DNA from: Cinnamomum chago
Lineage: Eukaryota > Streptophyta > Magnoliopsida > Laurales > Lauraceae
Assembly: GCA_038049695.1 (NCBI GenBank)
Contig: CP142461.1
Location: 23,319,001 to 23,383,000 of the forward strand
DNA length: 64,000 nucleotides
Reading direction: 5' to 3'
Part shown: positions 10,438-22,283 of the stretch, piece after piece
Numbering within the stretch: the stretch's first letter is position 1
How the letters are laid out: every line of letters begins with the position of its first letter
The notes under the pieces: model-generated
The model's input: only the letters and a program-made list of their open reading frames with translations
Told to the model about the DNA's origin: nothing
Databases searched by the model: none
Made by a program: the position numbers and the translations under genes

Positions 10438-13400
10438 TTACTTGAAAGCCTCCTTTGGTCCTGCATGTTCATTATTGTTGCCACTTGGGGCGCTTACAAC
10501 ATCTTTTCCCGAAGGATTTACATAAGAAGAAGAAGATTGGTTGTAATTTTTGTGGTAATCCCGGCCAGAATGGGTACCTCTACCAACTTCAAGAGCTTCT
10601 TGAGAAGGGTCTTCATTTGAAAGATCGTCCTTGGAATACAAGGATTGATATTTCTCATTTGCTGAAGATGTGTCTGCAGCAGGGTCACCATCCTCAGTGA
10701 TTGCGTTACATGGAGCATTTTCCGGGAACAAGTCATGAACAGCATCCAACAACTTTTCTCCTTTATTGAGTAGTTTGTCGGTCCAAACGTCTCCTATGAG
10801 GTCAAGTATTTGGGACCAATTGACCAGGTCTTTATCAGTTGAAGTTTCTTCAGAATGATCCGTCGAAAGAGTTGTGAGTTGTGATGTCACAGTTTCAGGG
10901 GACGAAGGCTGAGAAGGTGTTATCTCAATGGAAGTCACCTGAGAAAATGTATCTCCGGAAGATATACTATCAGGTGTAGCCGGAGAGTATGTGTCTTCGG
11001 TAGATGATGCTTCAGAGGCACTATCATCCTGAGCTATCGCATTGCAAGTTGCCCTGATAGGAGATCCCCCCAGAATAGACTGTTGGGAGTCGGGATCATC
11101 ATCGGATGTGAGAGGATCATCCATCCAGCAGATTTCTCCATTTTCAGGAGTTGAAGGAGGAGGTACCTGTTGATTTTCAGGGACTTCATGTTCCGATTTT
11201 TTATCACGAAGATCTTGCTCTTGTTCTAAGTGTTAGATTGTGTGGTCTCAGTCCATCAGTTGATATAATAAATTGATTAATTTCTTTATTTATCAATAAA
11301 ATCATGCTTTCCTTTCATGAGATGAATCGTGATTTATTACTTAATGCATATGACCAATATATATGACATAATGGTTCATGAGATGAACCGGGTCCCATTA
11401 GTATATTAGATGTGATATATGTATATGGATGAGATCCACATACGGGAGATATGTGTCGCAAATCTTATACTTAAAAATATCTTCACAACCATTGATGAGA
11501 CTGGGCATCTCATCTGATAAGGTTACAGCATTTTGATCACTATGAGATAGTGTGATTTGTCTCGATCATCAGAATGTAAGATTCTGGATCATAGTATTGG
11601 TACATTGGATGTATTGAAGGACCATGAGAAGCACCTTATGAAATACTATCTCGATTTAAGGACTGCTCTCATAATTCCCTAGCAATAGGCTCTCAATCCT
11701 GAGACATTAATGAACTCAAGTTTCTGTCTATTCATTTGCTTTGAGTCACCATTGAGTGAGGCCAACTGTAGGTCAACACCTCGGTGTCTTGAGTACGTGG
11801 TACTAGGACTGTGGGAACATCCAATGGTCAAGATGGAATCTATCTATATTATCCCCTTGTGCCAATTAATGGATTTGTCATTAGTAAGTGCGCACCCTTC
11901 TCGATTAAAAGTTAATTGGATGGTACTGATGATCACTGTGATTAATTGAGGCTCAAGGATAATAAGATGTGGATCTAGGATTAGATGGGACAGATTTATT
12001 CCAATTGATCCATGGATATTGATAGAGGGGCCTACTTGTGAAAATTGAGAGGTTTAGGGTCTTCATTGTAATTTATTCCTAAGACTGGAGTGCAATTGCA
12101 TTTATATAGTGGTGTTATTTGCAATTAACTATGGGCCCGGATTGCACATGAGATGTGGGGCCGCATGTCCCAGTTGGAGCCAGCTTTCTAAGGAATCCCT
12201 AGTGGTCCCCACGCTAGCCCAAGATATTAGAAAGTTACTAATCTTACTTGAGCTCTAAAAGGAAGGAATTAGAAAGTTACTATTTCTATTTGAAGTGGGA
12301 CTTCTAATAGTAGTAATAGTAAGCTACTAATTTGTGTGGAAGTGTGACTTCTAATACAAATTAGTAAGAGAGTTAAAAGAGGAGTCATGAGGGCTATAAA
12401 TAAGGGAATAAACACCCTTGGACGTTCTACACATTGATTCACGCCCAGCTCTCTTTATTTGTGCAAGTGTTGCACAATTTTCTCCTCCTCTCTCTCTTCT
12501 AGTTCCTTGGAGTTTCCAGTAGGGTTTTCTCCTGAAGATCGCACCCATCTTCTTGAGAAAAGAGATCTGATAAAGGGTCATAGCGTGGATAACAACAAGG
12601 TCTTGGAGATCTCTAATTGCTTCAAGAAGAGTTCTTGTTCTAGTTGATTGTCTTCTCCTCGATTAGAGCACTACCAGGCTCCAAAGGTATAATCTGCTTC
12701 TCCTCTTGTGGTAGATTATTTTGTTGCATGTAGTTGTTGATTTCTATCTTCTAGATAGGTTATATTGCTGTACATGATTGATGAGAATGAGGGATTGCAT
12801 CCTGGATTGGGTTTCGTAGCCTTATGGATAGTTGATCCCAAAGTCAAGTGGGTCAAAAGTTTTGAAAATCTATCCACGAGGCCCACCCACTCCAACACTA
12901 AGGTAAGGCGCTGCAAGATCCTCGCATACTCTTCAAGATCAGGCATGGGAGCCAAATCTTCTTCGTCAACTCCTCGTGGTTCAACATGGTTGGATTCCAC
13001 TGGAGCGTTAACAGGTGTTGAATCAACAGCATTTTCTTGAACAGCCTCTTGGTCTTCTTCATCATCGGACCAGGATCCTTGGGGCTATAAGGGATTATAC
13101 CAGATTACTGGCGTAAGGTGAGATTCGGGAACCCATTCTTCGTCAGAGAGGTATTCTCCTGTTTCAAGGGATTCCTCTCATTCGTCGGTGTCACTGGCGG
13201 TGTCACTGGACTTGTATCCATCCATGGAGAATCCAATTATTGAATTACAAGAATATGATGCCCCCTGCATAACTTCATTTCTTAGCTGTGGTAGCATGAA
13301 ATCACCAAGGGTGAATTTTCTTGTTGTCCTTGAAGTTTTGAGAATGGATTCTTTCGTTGCCCCCAGTGATAGAAGAGGTCTCTGCCTTTTCAGGGACTTC

Positions 13401-15989
13401 TTATTTTAGTTTAGCTTTCCCCTGTTGCTTGAGCTTGCGGAGTTGTCTCTTGGCTTGCCTTCGCTGTTGAGAGGTCGACTTTATTTTGACGGTCTCCCAA
13501 TTTTCATCTTCTAGGAGATCGGGATGTATCCATATGGGTTGTCCGTCTGATGTTGGATAAGGAACCAACTCTTGGGACGCTTGGGTCATTTTTATCACCT
13601 TGAAGGAAGTAGTGATCTTCTCCTTTAGTGACTCGAAAGTTTGTCCATATGACACCATGTTGATGGAGGTAGACTCATAGTTTTTGTCAAAGGTGATGAC
13701 TTCGTTTTTCCACATCTCGTTGATCTTTTCTCTCACAACAAAGCATTGATTGAGAGGATGCAAGATCATCTGGTGGTAAGGACAATACTGAGGATCGTTG
13801 GCTTTGCCAACATCTCTTGGTCTTTTGGGCCCAGGTAAGGTGAGTTTACCATTTGCTACAAGAGCCTCGAAGATTTCTTCAACATCTTCATCGAATGGGT
13901 ATTTTTTGTCTACTCGCTCTCTGAGGGCATCAGAGAGTTCGAGTTTCTTACGTGCAGCTTTATTTTCAGCTTTCTTTGGCCGCTGAGGAGCTGACTTGGT
14001 TTGCACATTAAGAACCTCCTTTTTCTTTGGCTTTGAGGTCGTAATGGTAGTCGACTCTTTCTTTGATGACTGCTGACTGTTGAGGTCTTTGACCACCATT
14101 TCAACTTCCATAGATGCTTATAGGAGTTCTCCCAGGTTCTTTGATTTGTTGCCGATAATCATGGAGCGGATCTTTGCTCTCATGTTGTTACGGCAAATGT
14201 CGACCAACGACGCTTGTGGCAGTACATCTGAACATTTGTATGCCATCGCCTTCCACTTGTGAATGAAGTCATACGTTGACTCATTCTCTCCCTGTTTTAG
14301 GCTGCAGAGCTGTACCATAGTAACAGGATGATCCTCACCTTAGAAGTGGATCAGGAAGTGTGTCTCTAGCATGGCCCAATTTTGAATGGAGTCCTCTAGC
14401 AGAGTGGAGTACCAATCGAAGGCCGTACCTTTTAGGGTACTTGCAAAGAGACAAATCTTGAGGGCATCTTGATCCGCGATAGCTCCCATCAGGATCTTAA
14501 AGTGGATGACATGTTGTCTGGATGAACCTTTCCCCGTATATGTCTAGAGAGTAGGTTGTTTGAATTTTGCAGGGAACGGAACCGAGTCCATCCATAAGGG
14601 TTATGGTGGCTTGATCTCATGTTCCTTCAGTGGATCCCCTTCTTTTGCTTTGGCGAGGATATCGTCAACGTCCTTTTTAGTAAGGGCGCGTGACTCATTG
14701 TTTTCCTCGTCACCTTGATGAGTCGGAGGAGCTTCATTGTTTAATGGACGCTAGAAAGTGAGGAAGAGATTTTCCATCAGGGCCTCAATTCTCTATTGTC
14801 CTTGCTCCAACTGCTGGATGCGTGTTGTTGCGTCATCATGCGGTGGAGGTTGCTCAGCATTTATAACCAGGACGTTCATCCTTCGAGAGCCGAATGAGGA
14901 TATCGTCTTAGTAACTGAGCTGGAGCTCATTCTTTTGGATGAAGAGTCGCAGGAGTGGTTACTCCGATGTCCTTGGCTTGAAGGAGCAGGAGAATCCTCC
15001 TGATATCTTCATGTCCGGGAGACGCTGCGAGTCACCGGTCGTCTGATATGAAGTTTAGTTGCTGACTTCTGGCGTCTTCTGGTTTTGCCAACCATATGGA
15101 CAGCAGCGACTTGATCGGGTCTTTCTTTTTCGACCCATTTTTGGGGGACTTGGAGGATAGGATGCTGGGTCCTTTGCTTCTCTAGTCTCTTTTGTCGATA
15201 CGACATGCGGCGACCTATGTGACGGGCAATTTGAGCTTCTGATAGCTCTAGCTGGGCTTTAGTAATGAAGGATGTACTCCCTCGAGCGCAGCAGCCGAGC
15301 CTGTCTTCTTTGAAGCTAGGCATATACATGATTTGGACTCGGTCCTTCGACTATCGTAGCGAAGGTTTGAATCTTGCGAGTTCGGCCCCTGTTGAGATAA
15401 AGGGTCGAACAGCAAGAGTGCAAGCCTTGGCAGGTTCTTGCAGAGGCCTTGTGATGTATGATTTTATTTTTGGCTTGTAGGACCAAGCCGGCTCATGACG
15501 GGTTGACTTGTTTGTCAGGCAAGAGACCGGTTTCTCCTCCTTCATGTATGTAAGAGGATAGAACCGGTTTTCTTTAAGAGGGGCCATGTATGCTGGCTTT
15601 GCAGATGTTCGGGACCTCCTTTGTTTTGGTGAAGGTCTTGGGGACCAAGTCTTAGGGTGGGCCTGGTTCTCTACAGGTTGAGGCTTCGTGGGGTTGCCAC
15701 AGGCTTCAGGCTTCTTTGTGTTCGCCCTTGGTGTCATGGCAGTGACACGTTGCGGGGCGATCTTTTGCTTCTTAGCAGGTATGGTTTCCTCTACGGGAAG
15801 TGGGAACGGTCCCAGTGACCTAAAGATGATAGTCCGGGGAGTAGAGGTCGACCCAGTGTTCTGAGATTTGTCGAGGGAGGTGACGCTTCGGCAGCTAGCA
15901 GGGCGCTTATGAGTGCGCTTGTTCTGCTTCTCTTAGAGCATGAGCTGGTACTTGTTTTCATCGAAAGTGATGGTTAATGAAGCTGCCAT
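10438..15989 (-). pseudogene. Ty3/gypsy gag remnant (no pol follows)
   Basis: The minus-strand frame starts MAASLTITFDENKYQLML at 15989 and is soon hit by a stop. A basic N-terminal region (15737-15009) follows. The Retrotrans_gag core lies at about 14560-14120 (TAFDWYSTLLEDSIQNWAML, then QGENESTYDFIHKWKAMAYK). A C-terminal zinc-binding motif CPYHQMILHPLNQC lies in 14111-13401. Ser/Asp-rich segments at 13000-12898 and 11226-10438 end in THSGRDYHK. Numerous stops and frame changes disable it. The solo LTR at 11231-12897 splits it, and the reading frame is continuous across that insertion once the CTAAG duplication is counted once. The protein would form the capsid. No protease or RT follows the stop at 10438. 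Confidence 0.7.
11231..12897 (+). mobile_element. Solo LTR (1,667 bp) nested in the gag pseudogene
   Basis: Starts TGTTAGATTG and ends ACTCCAACA, giving TGTT/AACA inverted ends, flanked by the perfect duplication CTAAG (11226-11230, 12898-12902). A plus-strand TATA box CTATAAATAAG at about 12395, followed by a TC-rich leader from 12480, sets the orientation. Removing the LTR and one duplication restores continuity of the interrupted gag frame, which supports the borders. Copia or gypsy origin cannot be decided without internal sequence. Confidence 0.85.
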
Positions 15990-16299
15990 TGTTAGTTTTG
16001 AAAAATATCTGAAATACAATCACGCCCATTAGTAATCATAAGAATATAGTGATCATAAATGGGAAAGAACTATGGTTTTGTCTTTTCAAATCGCTCAAGG
16101 GAACAAGGCTCGGTCCAAGCGAGGTAAAGAAGAAAAAAGCCATAGAGGATACAATTGTTCTGAACGCAAGTACAGGAGGCTCAGAGTGAGCATTCCAATG
16201 ATTGCTAGAAGCAATTGTAAACCTTAATTCAAAATTACCGAGAAGAGAGGCTCACTCGAGGTAAGATGATATAAGGTTGGAGATACAAATGTGTCGGTC

Positions 16300-17310
16300 G
16301 TGAATGCAGTAGGCCCGGAAGAGCGTTCTAGCACCGTTAGGGACAAATGTTGCAAATCGCATCCTTGGAATGGACACGAGATGGGTTTTTTTGAAAGGTC
16401 AAAACTGGATTCGAAAAAGAGAGCAGATGGTATTCCAATCCGAACGCAAGCTACAAGCGATTTCCATGAGCTTTTGTCCGAAAAGGAAGGAACCAAGATT
16501 TCTCAGATGTAAACCCAAAAATGACGATTTTTTTTTTAAAAGCTTTTCTTTTTTTTTAGTTTTTTTTTTTAAAGGAACACATAGGTTTCCAATTCGGTCT
16601 TATGAAACCTTAGTATGTAGATCAGCCCCCAGGTAAGGGTAGGAATACTTAATGAACCCATTTGGAGGACCCTTGCCTCGAACAGTCTAGCTGTCTCCGC
16701 ACTCTGGACAAGGTTTTTTTTAGATCCACCTTGGTCAACGAACACAACTGGTGTAACTTTAGTGTTGTTTTTTTTTTTTTTTTCTTTTTGAAAACTTTTC
16801 TTGAAGGATCTCTAATGGACCTATCAAAGAGAGCGAATGGCCTCTCCCAATCCAAACGCTGGCTACAAACGATTTCCGCGAGCCATTATACGAAAAGGAA
16901 GAAACCAAAGTTTCTCTAATTTGAATCCAAAATAGAGAAACTGATTTTTTTTTAGAAGAGTTTGAGATTAGACTCTTTTTTTTTTAAGTTTTTCTTGAAA
17001 GATCTCTGCTGGACCTATCAAAGAGAACGAATGGCCTCTCCCAATCCAGACGTTGGCTACAAACGATTTCCGCGAGCCATTGTCCGAAAAGGAAGAAACC
17101 AAAGTTTCCCTAATTCAAATCCAAAAGAGGGGAAAACTGATTTATTTATTTTTAAATCCTTATGGGACTCATCAAAGAAAAAAGGTGACCCATTCCTCTT
17201 TATAAACAATAGCTACGAACATTTCTGCGAGCTATCAAGTTCAGAGGGGAAAGGATCAAGGTTTTTCAAAGATGAATCCAAGAAAAGAGAAATCAGATTT
17301 TTTTTTTTTA
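16300..17310. repeat. Leader repeats of about 190 bp in the pol-less element
   Basis: Four degenerate units around a core resembling GCTACAAACGATTTCCGCGA followed by CGAAAAGGAAG and a T-run. The two best units start near 16795 and 16987 (period about 192 bp); weaker units lie near 16440 and 17200. The block lies between the primer-site-like sequence and gag, so it is 5' leader of the minus-strand element. Confidence 0.65.
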
Positions 17311-18246
17311 AATGAGAAAGAGTGGAAATAGATTCAAGATAGAAATTTCCAAAAATATCCCATCACATGTTTTTTTTTTAGATGTAAGATTCCACATAGG
17401 CGACCAACTAATTAAAGAGGGGCCAAAGAATCCAAGCATGACGTTCTCAAATGAACGGCTCCCACCGGGTATGCCAACTTGATGGACCCGATTCTTCCAT
17501 TCCTTCCCCACCCATCCCCGGGGTCACTGAAAAGGCCGAATGGAGGGAAGGAGGGGAGAAAGGCGAGTATCAACATTTTTTTGTACGGGTATGCCAGATT
17601 TTCTATTCTACTTGGAATTTAGAAATGGTGATACGGAGATCCACCTTCGCAAGTAGAAAGGAAATCAATCTTTTTTCTAACTTTCCATTGCACATATATT
17701 TAAGAAAAGAGACAATGTTTCTTTGTTTGCCATGAAAGGCGATGTTTGTTTGCCGTGAAAGGCGATTTTGTTTGCCATGAAAGGCGATTTACAAATCTCA
17801 TTAAAATGAAAGACAAGAATTGTGATTTTCTTGTCTCTTAAAGAAAATACAAAATACAATAGAAAAGTGAGAAAGGGAATCTGACTTCTGAGGAGATTGC
17901 TAGGACTCGTTCAGATCGACGGTCACAAGTCATGTATGGACTTCGCCATCGTCCTTCAGATAAGAACATGCGATGCTTTAATTATTTTGGCTTGGCTTGG
18001 ACTTCAGTTTTTTTAGAGGATAAAGATCAAGGGAATGTTGGCCATATTGAATAGGAGAAGAGAGGGCTTTGCCTTGGGGGAGTCCCCCCCAAGGGACTTC
18101 AATCACCTTGTGGTGTTTGTTGCAGCAGAATTTCTTCAAAGTAGCAGAGCTTCTGGGAATTCTGGACGATTTTTCTTGATTTCCGGGGCTTGGGTTCAGG
18201 GATCTTTCTAGCTGATTTTTCTTATCCGTTCTTCTTGGAATGTTCT

Positions 18247-18258
18247 CCTATTTATAGG
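18247..18258 (-). promoter_or_regulatory. TATA box of the long LTR
   Basis: CCTATAAATAGG on the minus strand, in the middle of the proposed LTR and upstream of gag in the right orientation. Confidence 0.5.
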
Positions 18259-19194
18259 CCTTTGGTAGCCATTTAGGAGAGTTTATGAGCATTGATGGCT
18301 TCAAAGCTCTATGATGGGAGGAGTTACAAGTTTTTATTTCTTGATTTTGTAACCCTTTTTTCCTTGAATCTAATTGGCCGATGGAGAATGATGGGCATTT
18401 AATCGCCTTTAATCTCCATGATGAGAGGGAGGAGTTTCATGGCTTTAATGTCATGATGGCTTTGACTTGTAACTCCCATTCTCTTGAATCTGATTAGGCT
18501 GTCCAAAATAATGAGTTCATGACCGCATTTAGTTAGGTCAATTAACAGCAATAAGTGGTCGCCGGGGATTTGAAGAATCGCGGGCCGTGCCGCGTCTTTT
18601 GGAATTCTTCTTGTGATGATCGACGATAGATCTTCATGTTGATCGATGTCGGATGATCATGCAACTTCAGACATAGATTGCTAACAGCGGGTCGGTACCA
18701 TCTATCTTGTCGATTTCTCGATCGGTCGGACAGAAAGTGTACTTTCTTGGTCAGCTGGTTGGCTATCTTGGAGTGATCAATGACGATTTCATGCTCTTGA
18801 CGGCGGATCCGAGATGTAGATGGAGATCGGTCGATTTCGAGCATCAAAAATCAGATTTTTGGAAAACTACAGAGACTGGAATTCCTGAAATGCGAAAAGG
18901 ATCGGAAAACGGGCCTTCCGAAGGAAATCCGGCAACCTGGACTTCCAGGGTTGCCGGCGACCATGGGGTTTGGTCCCCTTTGGTCGCCTTTTCTTCTGTC
19001 GTTTTTCGAGCTTTTTCAGTCCTTATTTCTCCTGCATTTTTCTTGATATTTTTCCTCATTTTTTGGCTTGATTCTCCTGAAACAAACTCGACGAGAAGTC
19101 GTGCAAAACCGAAGCACAAAGTTTCCTATTTTTTGCAAAAGCCGAAAACCTTGCCGTACAGATTTGCCGATTTTCGGTCAAGAGTTGAAACTAG

Positions 19195-19840
19195 GTCAAA
19201 CGATGTCGGAATGACCCAAAATTTGAGGTGAAGCCTCGTAAGTAGTAGATAGGACCAACCATGAGCTTTTGTTTGAGTTTTGAAGCCCTTTGGGGTCCCG
19301 TCGCTACTAGGCTTGATTTCGCCGCGAGGAAGATGTCACGCTTTGATGTGCAGTCAACCAATGTCCGATTGACCTAAAATTTGACAGGGAGCCTATTAGA
19401 GTCATTTTGAGACGATCCATTAGCTCCAATTTGGGTGTTATGGTCCCGGGGTGCTCCATCACCGTAGCCTTGATTTTGTTTCAGAGCGTCAAAGCCGGTT
19501 CAAACGTTATCGGAATGACCTGAAATTTAACGTGCAGCCCTTTTGAAGCATGTTGAAGCCGCCCATGTGCTCCATTTGATGAGTAATAGCCTCGATGGTT
19601 CCCGCCGCCGAGAGGCTTGATTTTACTGCTCAAGGGTTGATGGAGAGTCAAACGTTGTCGATTTGACTTGAAATTTGACATGGAGCCCTTTGGAGATATT
19701 TTGAGACCATCCGTAGACTCTGGTCGAAGTTTTCATGTCTTTGACACCGTCGCCGCCAGGAACACCTGTTCAGCTGCCAGAGGAGTGAAGTTAGGCCAAA
19801 TGGTGTTGGAATGGCCCGAAACTTCATGTGAACCCCTCTT
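19195..19840. repeat. Five degenerate ~148-bp units inside the long LTR
   Basis: A core of the form GTCAAACGTTGTCGGAATGA followed by CC(T)GAAATTTGA recurs at about 19195, 19353, 19498, 19647 and 19793 (spacings about 158, 145, 149, 146). Each is followed by a GGAGCCC-like word and a CCATGAGCTC-like word. This forms the U3 part of the LTR. Confidence 0.7.
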
Positions 19841-20003
19841 TTGGCTATCTTTGAGGATCTTGCGATTTTTGTTTGATTCTAACAAGATAAGATGCTTGAA
19901 GTAGCATTGGCCGTTTGTAGTAGAATGCGGCTTCATGTAGCTTCTTGATGTTGAAAGAGCAAAGTGATATTTTTTGTGTCAACAGTTGGTATTACAATTA
20001 CAG

Positions 20004-20635
20004 GTGAGAAGGGAAAAGATCAGTAAACGGATGAAGTATCTTCAAGACCTTGTACCCGGTTGCAGCAAGGTCGTCTTTCTATAAATTACTACTGCTGTGG
20101 TGTTATTATGCTCTACTAAAATTATGTAGGTTTTGTAGTTTGTTTAGAATGTGTCATGAAAGGAGCCCGACAACAATTGGAAGGGGCCCACTTCTTAACC
20201 ACAAGATTGCGGGTTCAAGTTACGTTACAATCAGGATAAAAAAAAAAGATTCTGAATCTGTCATTTACAGTTCACAGGCAAGGCAGTCGTGCTGGTTGAG
20301 ATCATTAACCATGTTCAATCTTTGCAACAACAGGTTGAGGTAAGTCCCATAAGAATGGAGTTTTGGTCAATGTTTTCTGTTTACTTTTTCTTTCCAAGAA
20401 GTTGTGTATTTGATTTGGGACTTGAAGATGTGTAGTCAATATATGAAAACTTGTCAAAATGATTGTCTCTGAAATCTTTCTTTATTGGGAATCTGCTTTT
20501 TTTGTATTGTGTTTGCCCGACGGTAGTTTAAAGATTGAACCCTTTTCTTTTCTCTGGATCCAGGTTATGTCAATGAAGCTCGCAGTTGTCAACCCACGGT
20601 TAGACTTCAACATTGAAGCGCTCCTCTCAAAAGAC
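20004..20635 (+). CDS. bHLH transcription factor, exons encoding helix-loop-helix and dimer extension (5' half missing)
   Basis: Three consecutive phase-0 exons. 20004-20069 encodes [22 protein letters not shown] (end of the basic region, helix 1 and loop). 20271-20339 encodes [22 protein letters not shown] (helix 2). 20564-20635 encodes [24 protein letters not shown]. Borders are AG/GT and match the exon plan of the plant bHLH subgroup that includes Arabidopsis bHLH49/62/74/CIB-type nuclear regulators. The family's preceding exon (ending SLAER) and the long N-terminus are absent: the retroelement LTR ends 19 bp upstream. The first residue of the helix 2 exon is Phe where relatives have Val. 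Later exons continue at 32851 and 34940. Sequence match is strong; activity is doubtful. Confidence 0.85.
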
Positions 20636-21551
20636 GTAAAAAAAATTGGAATAAGAACAGTTTGATTGTGCCTTATGAAGGTTTCTGAGACCATGCTGCA
20701 TGAACCCGTGTATGGGTGTGGCCATTTGATGTGCACCCCTCATGCATGGATTTGGTGAATGGGCATGACTATTCATTGCGTGTGCTGCATGCATACTTTG
20801 AATGGTGACTATTAGAAAGCTTTTATCTAAATACTTGATAAATTGTGTGGCCCACTGATAAACCACTCTTGTGTTTCACCGGAGGAATTGTTGTGCCACT
20901 TAAGGTATAATTCTGGACCTTTTCTGTTCTTACATGTGGAACCCAATTGCAAGGTCTGATGGAACGGTTTAAATGTGGATGATATGATAAAGTACTACCA
21001 GATTGGAAGGTCTTATGTATCTTTTCTTTGCCATTTTCTAAGCCATTGCAAATGTTCTGAACATTTCAAGGCTATAAAATTGAAAAGTTAGAACATTATA
21101 CACAGAAGGGCCTGCAACGTCCATAGTATGGAAAATTGCACTGTGGGCATATAGGATAAGCAGAGAACCATATTTTTATTATATTCGAGCATCCTATTCC
21201 TCTTTCTAGCCAGGGCATAGACAATGAAGCCCATATGGTGGATTACTTGGATCTGAGTCTGCGCACAAGTGTGGGCTTAGCAAGCCTTTGGTTATGTACA
21301 ATGACTTCAAAACCACCAAAACTAGATCTAAACTATGATGCGCAGATACATCACGGATTCAATAGGAAGATGCCATGGATATGATAGGGATACAGATTTT
21401 ACAAAAAAAAAAAAAGTATTGCATTAGATTTGATACGATACAATACGGTGCCTATAATGAGGTATCCGGGCATCATAGGTTCTAAAGGGTACATGATAAC
21501 ACCTGCATATTTCCTTGGAAGTTCAACATGCTGCTTGATTGTAATTGTCAT
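20636..21551 (+). other. bHLH intron, left part
   Basis: Starts with a GTAAAA donor after LLSKD and runs to the insertion site of element A; it resumes at 32778 and ends at the TTTTTCAG acceptor at 32850. No coding sequence or repeat of note, apart from a poly-A run near 21402-21415. Confidence 0.7.
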
Positions 21552-22232
21552 TGTGTGGGGTCATTCCGTGATCATGAAATTAAACGGGGCCACCACCCAG
21601 TCTCGGTAACCCGTGATCTCGGTGCCGCCGAGTTCGGCTGCATCGCCGTCTCGGGCAATTATGGAGCGGGCCCCAGTAATTGCGTCACGAGTCCCAAACT
21701 TCGGTCTCAGCCTCGACCGAGCTCGGCCTCCTTTCATTCAATCATAAATGCCGCCATTAATGCACTACCAAATCAGGATCGGCGGTCTGACAACAGAATG
21801 GGCTCCGGACCTACGCAAGGAGCACGCCATATCTACAATCATATCCATAGGCGAGGAGGGCTGGTCCGATGGGACGTCCCCTTTTTACCTACCCCCACTC
21901 AGGAGATGAGAGTACGCTCAGATGGGACTCCTGTCTCCTCAGGAAGACAGTCCAATGATGACTTCTCCACCTATATATTGCATGAGAGAATCCATGAAAG
22001 GTACGCACACGCATAATCTCTCCCTCCCAGAACTCTTTCTCTCCATTCTCTCAGTCCCTGCACTAACTTAACCGTCGGAGGGCCTTCGGCTACCCACAGC
22101 CAGGGTCTCTGACCGTTGTTCTTTTCCTTTCAGGTCATTGGAGGCTCGATCCATTTCCCTTACCTCCCTCAAAACCTTGCATCAGGAGCTTAATCCTCCA
22201 TTAACTAAGTCCGTAACTTTTAGGCACTTACA
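21552..22232 (+). repeat. 5' LTR of element A
   Basis: 681 bp, TG...CA ended, with a TATA box CTATATATTG at 21971-21980. It differs from the 3' LTR at four sites that I can see: one in each of GCACTACC, CAGGAAGA, CCTTGCAT and CGTAACTT. Confidence 0.95.
21971..21980 (+). promoter_or_regulatory. TATA box of the element A LTR
   Basis: CTATATATTGCATGA is conserved in the LTRs of element A (also at about 32515), element B (about 43524) and the solo LTR at 35692, although most surrounding LTR sequence has diverged between families. It would drive the genomic/gag-pol transcript. Confidence 0.75.
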
Positions 22233-22234
22233 GT

Positions 22235-22252
22235 TGGCGCCGTCTGTGGGGA
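22235..22252 (+). promoter_or_regulatory. Primer binding site of element A
   Basis: TGGCGCCGTCTGTGGGGA starts three bases after the LTR. It shares its first ten bases and its last five with the complement of the tRNA-Asp 3' end, the usual primer type of plant Tat/Athila elements; the middle differs, so the exact tRNA is uncertain. Confidence 0.8.
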
Positions 22253-22283
22253 TAGGATCTGTGCCAAAGCCTCTACAGAAGCC

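Larger units (their letters stand above)
5936..19984 (-). mobile_element. Decayed pol-less Ty3/gypsy element, probably Tat-lineage, with antisense mobile-domain gene
   Basis: In minus-strand order: LTR (19984 to about 17480), a tRNA-primer-like site, a repeat-rich leader (17455-16000), a gag pseudogene (15989-10438), two minisatellite blocks (10185-9126), then a plus-strand (antisense) plant-mobile-domain gene (8871 back to about 5936). No reverse transcriptase, RNase H or integrase sequence is visible between gag and the repeats, and no second LTR is found at the left end. This order (gag, repeats, antisense gene) parallels the Tat elements A and B later in the window. Left boundary and lineage are inferred. 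The element is interrupted by a solo LTR at 11231-12897. Its right end lies 19 bp before a bHLH exon. Confidence 0.55.
17480..19984 (-). repeat. LTR (5' copy) of the pol-less retroelement, about 2.5 kb
   Basis: On the minus strand the sequence starts TGTTGACACAAAAAAT at 19984 and ends GGGTCCATCA at 17480. Three bases further is TGGCATACCCGGTGGGA (17476-17460), similar in form to the TGGCGCCGTCTGTGGGGA primer site of element A. A minus-strand TATA box lies at 18258-18247. GTTGG (19985-19989) would be the outer target duplication. No second LTR is visible, so the borders rest on motifs only. A triplicated word TTGTTTGCCATGAAAGGCGA lies at 17725-17790. Confidence 0.5.

Noticed and set aside
18550..18565. 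TGGTCGCCGGGGATT on the plus strand as a primer binding site
   Set aside because: Partly like a tRNA-Asp-type site, but no TG...CA LTR end lies just before it and the element's gag is on the other strand; the site at 17476-17460 (minus) fits better.
21528..22016. Plus-strand frame in the element A LTR (and its copy at 31977-32561)
   Set aside because: Lies entirely in LTR sequence and is not open in element B; chance open frame in GC-rich DNA.
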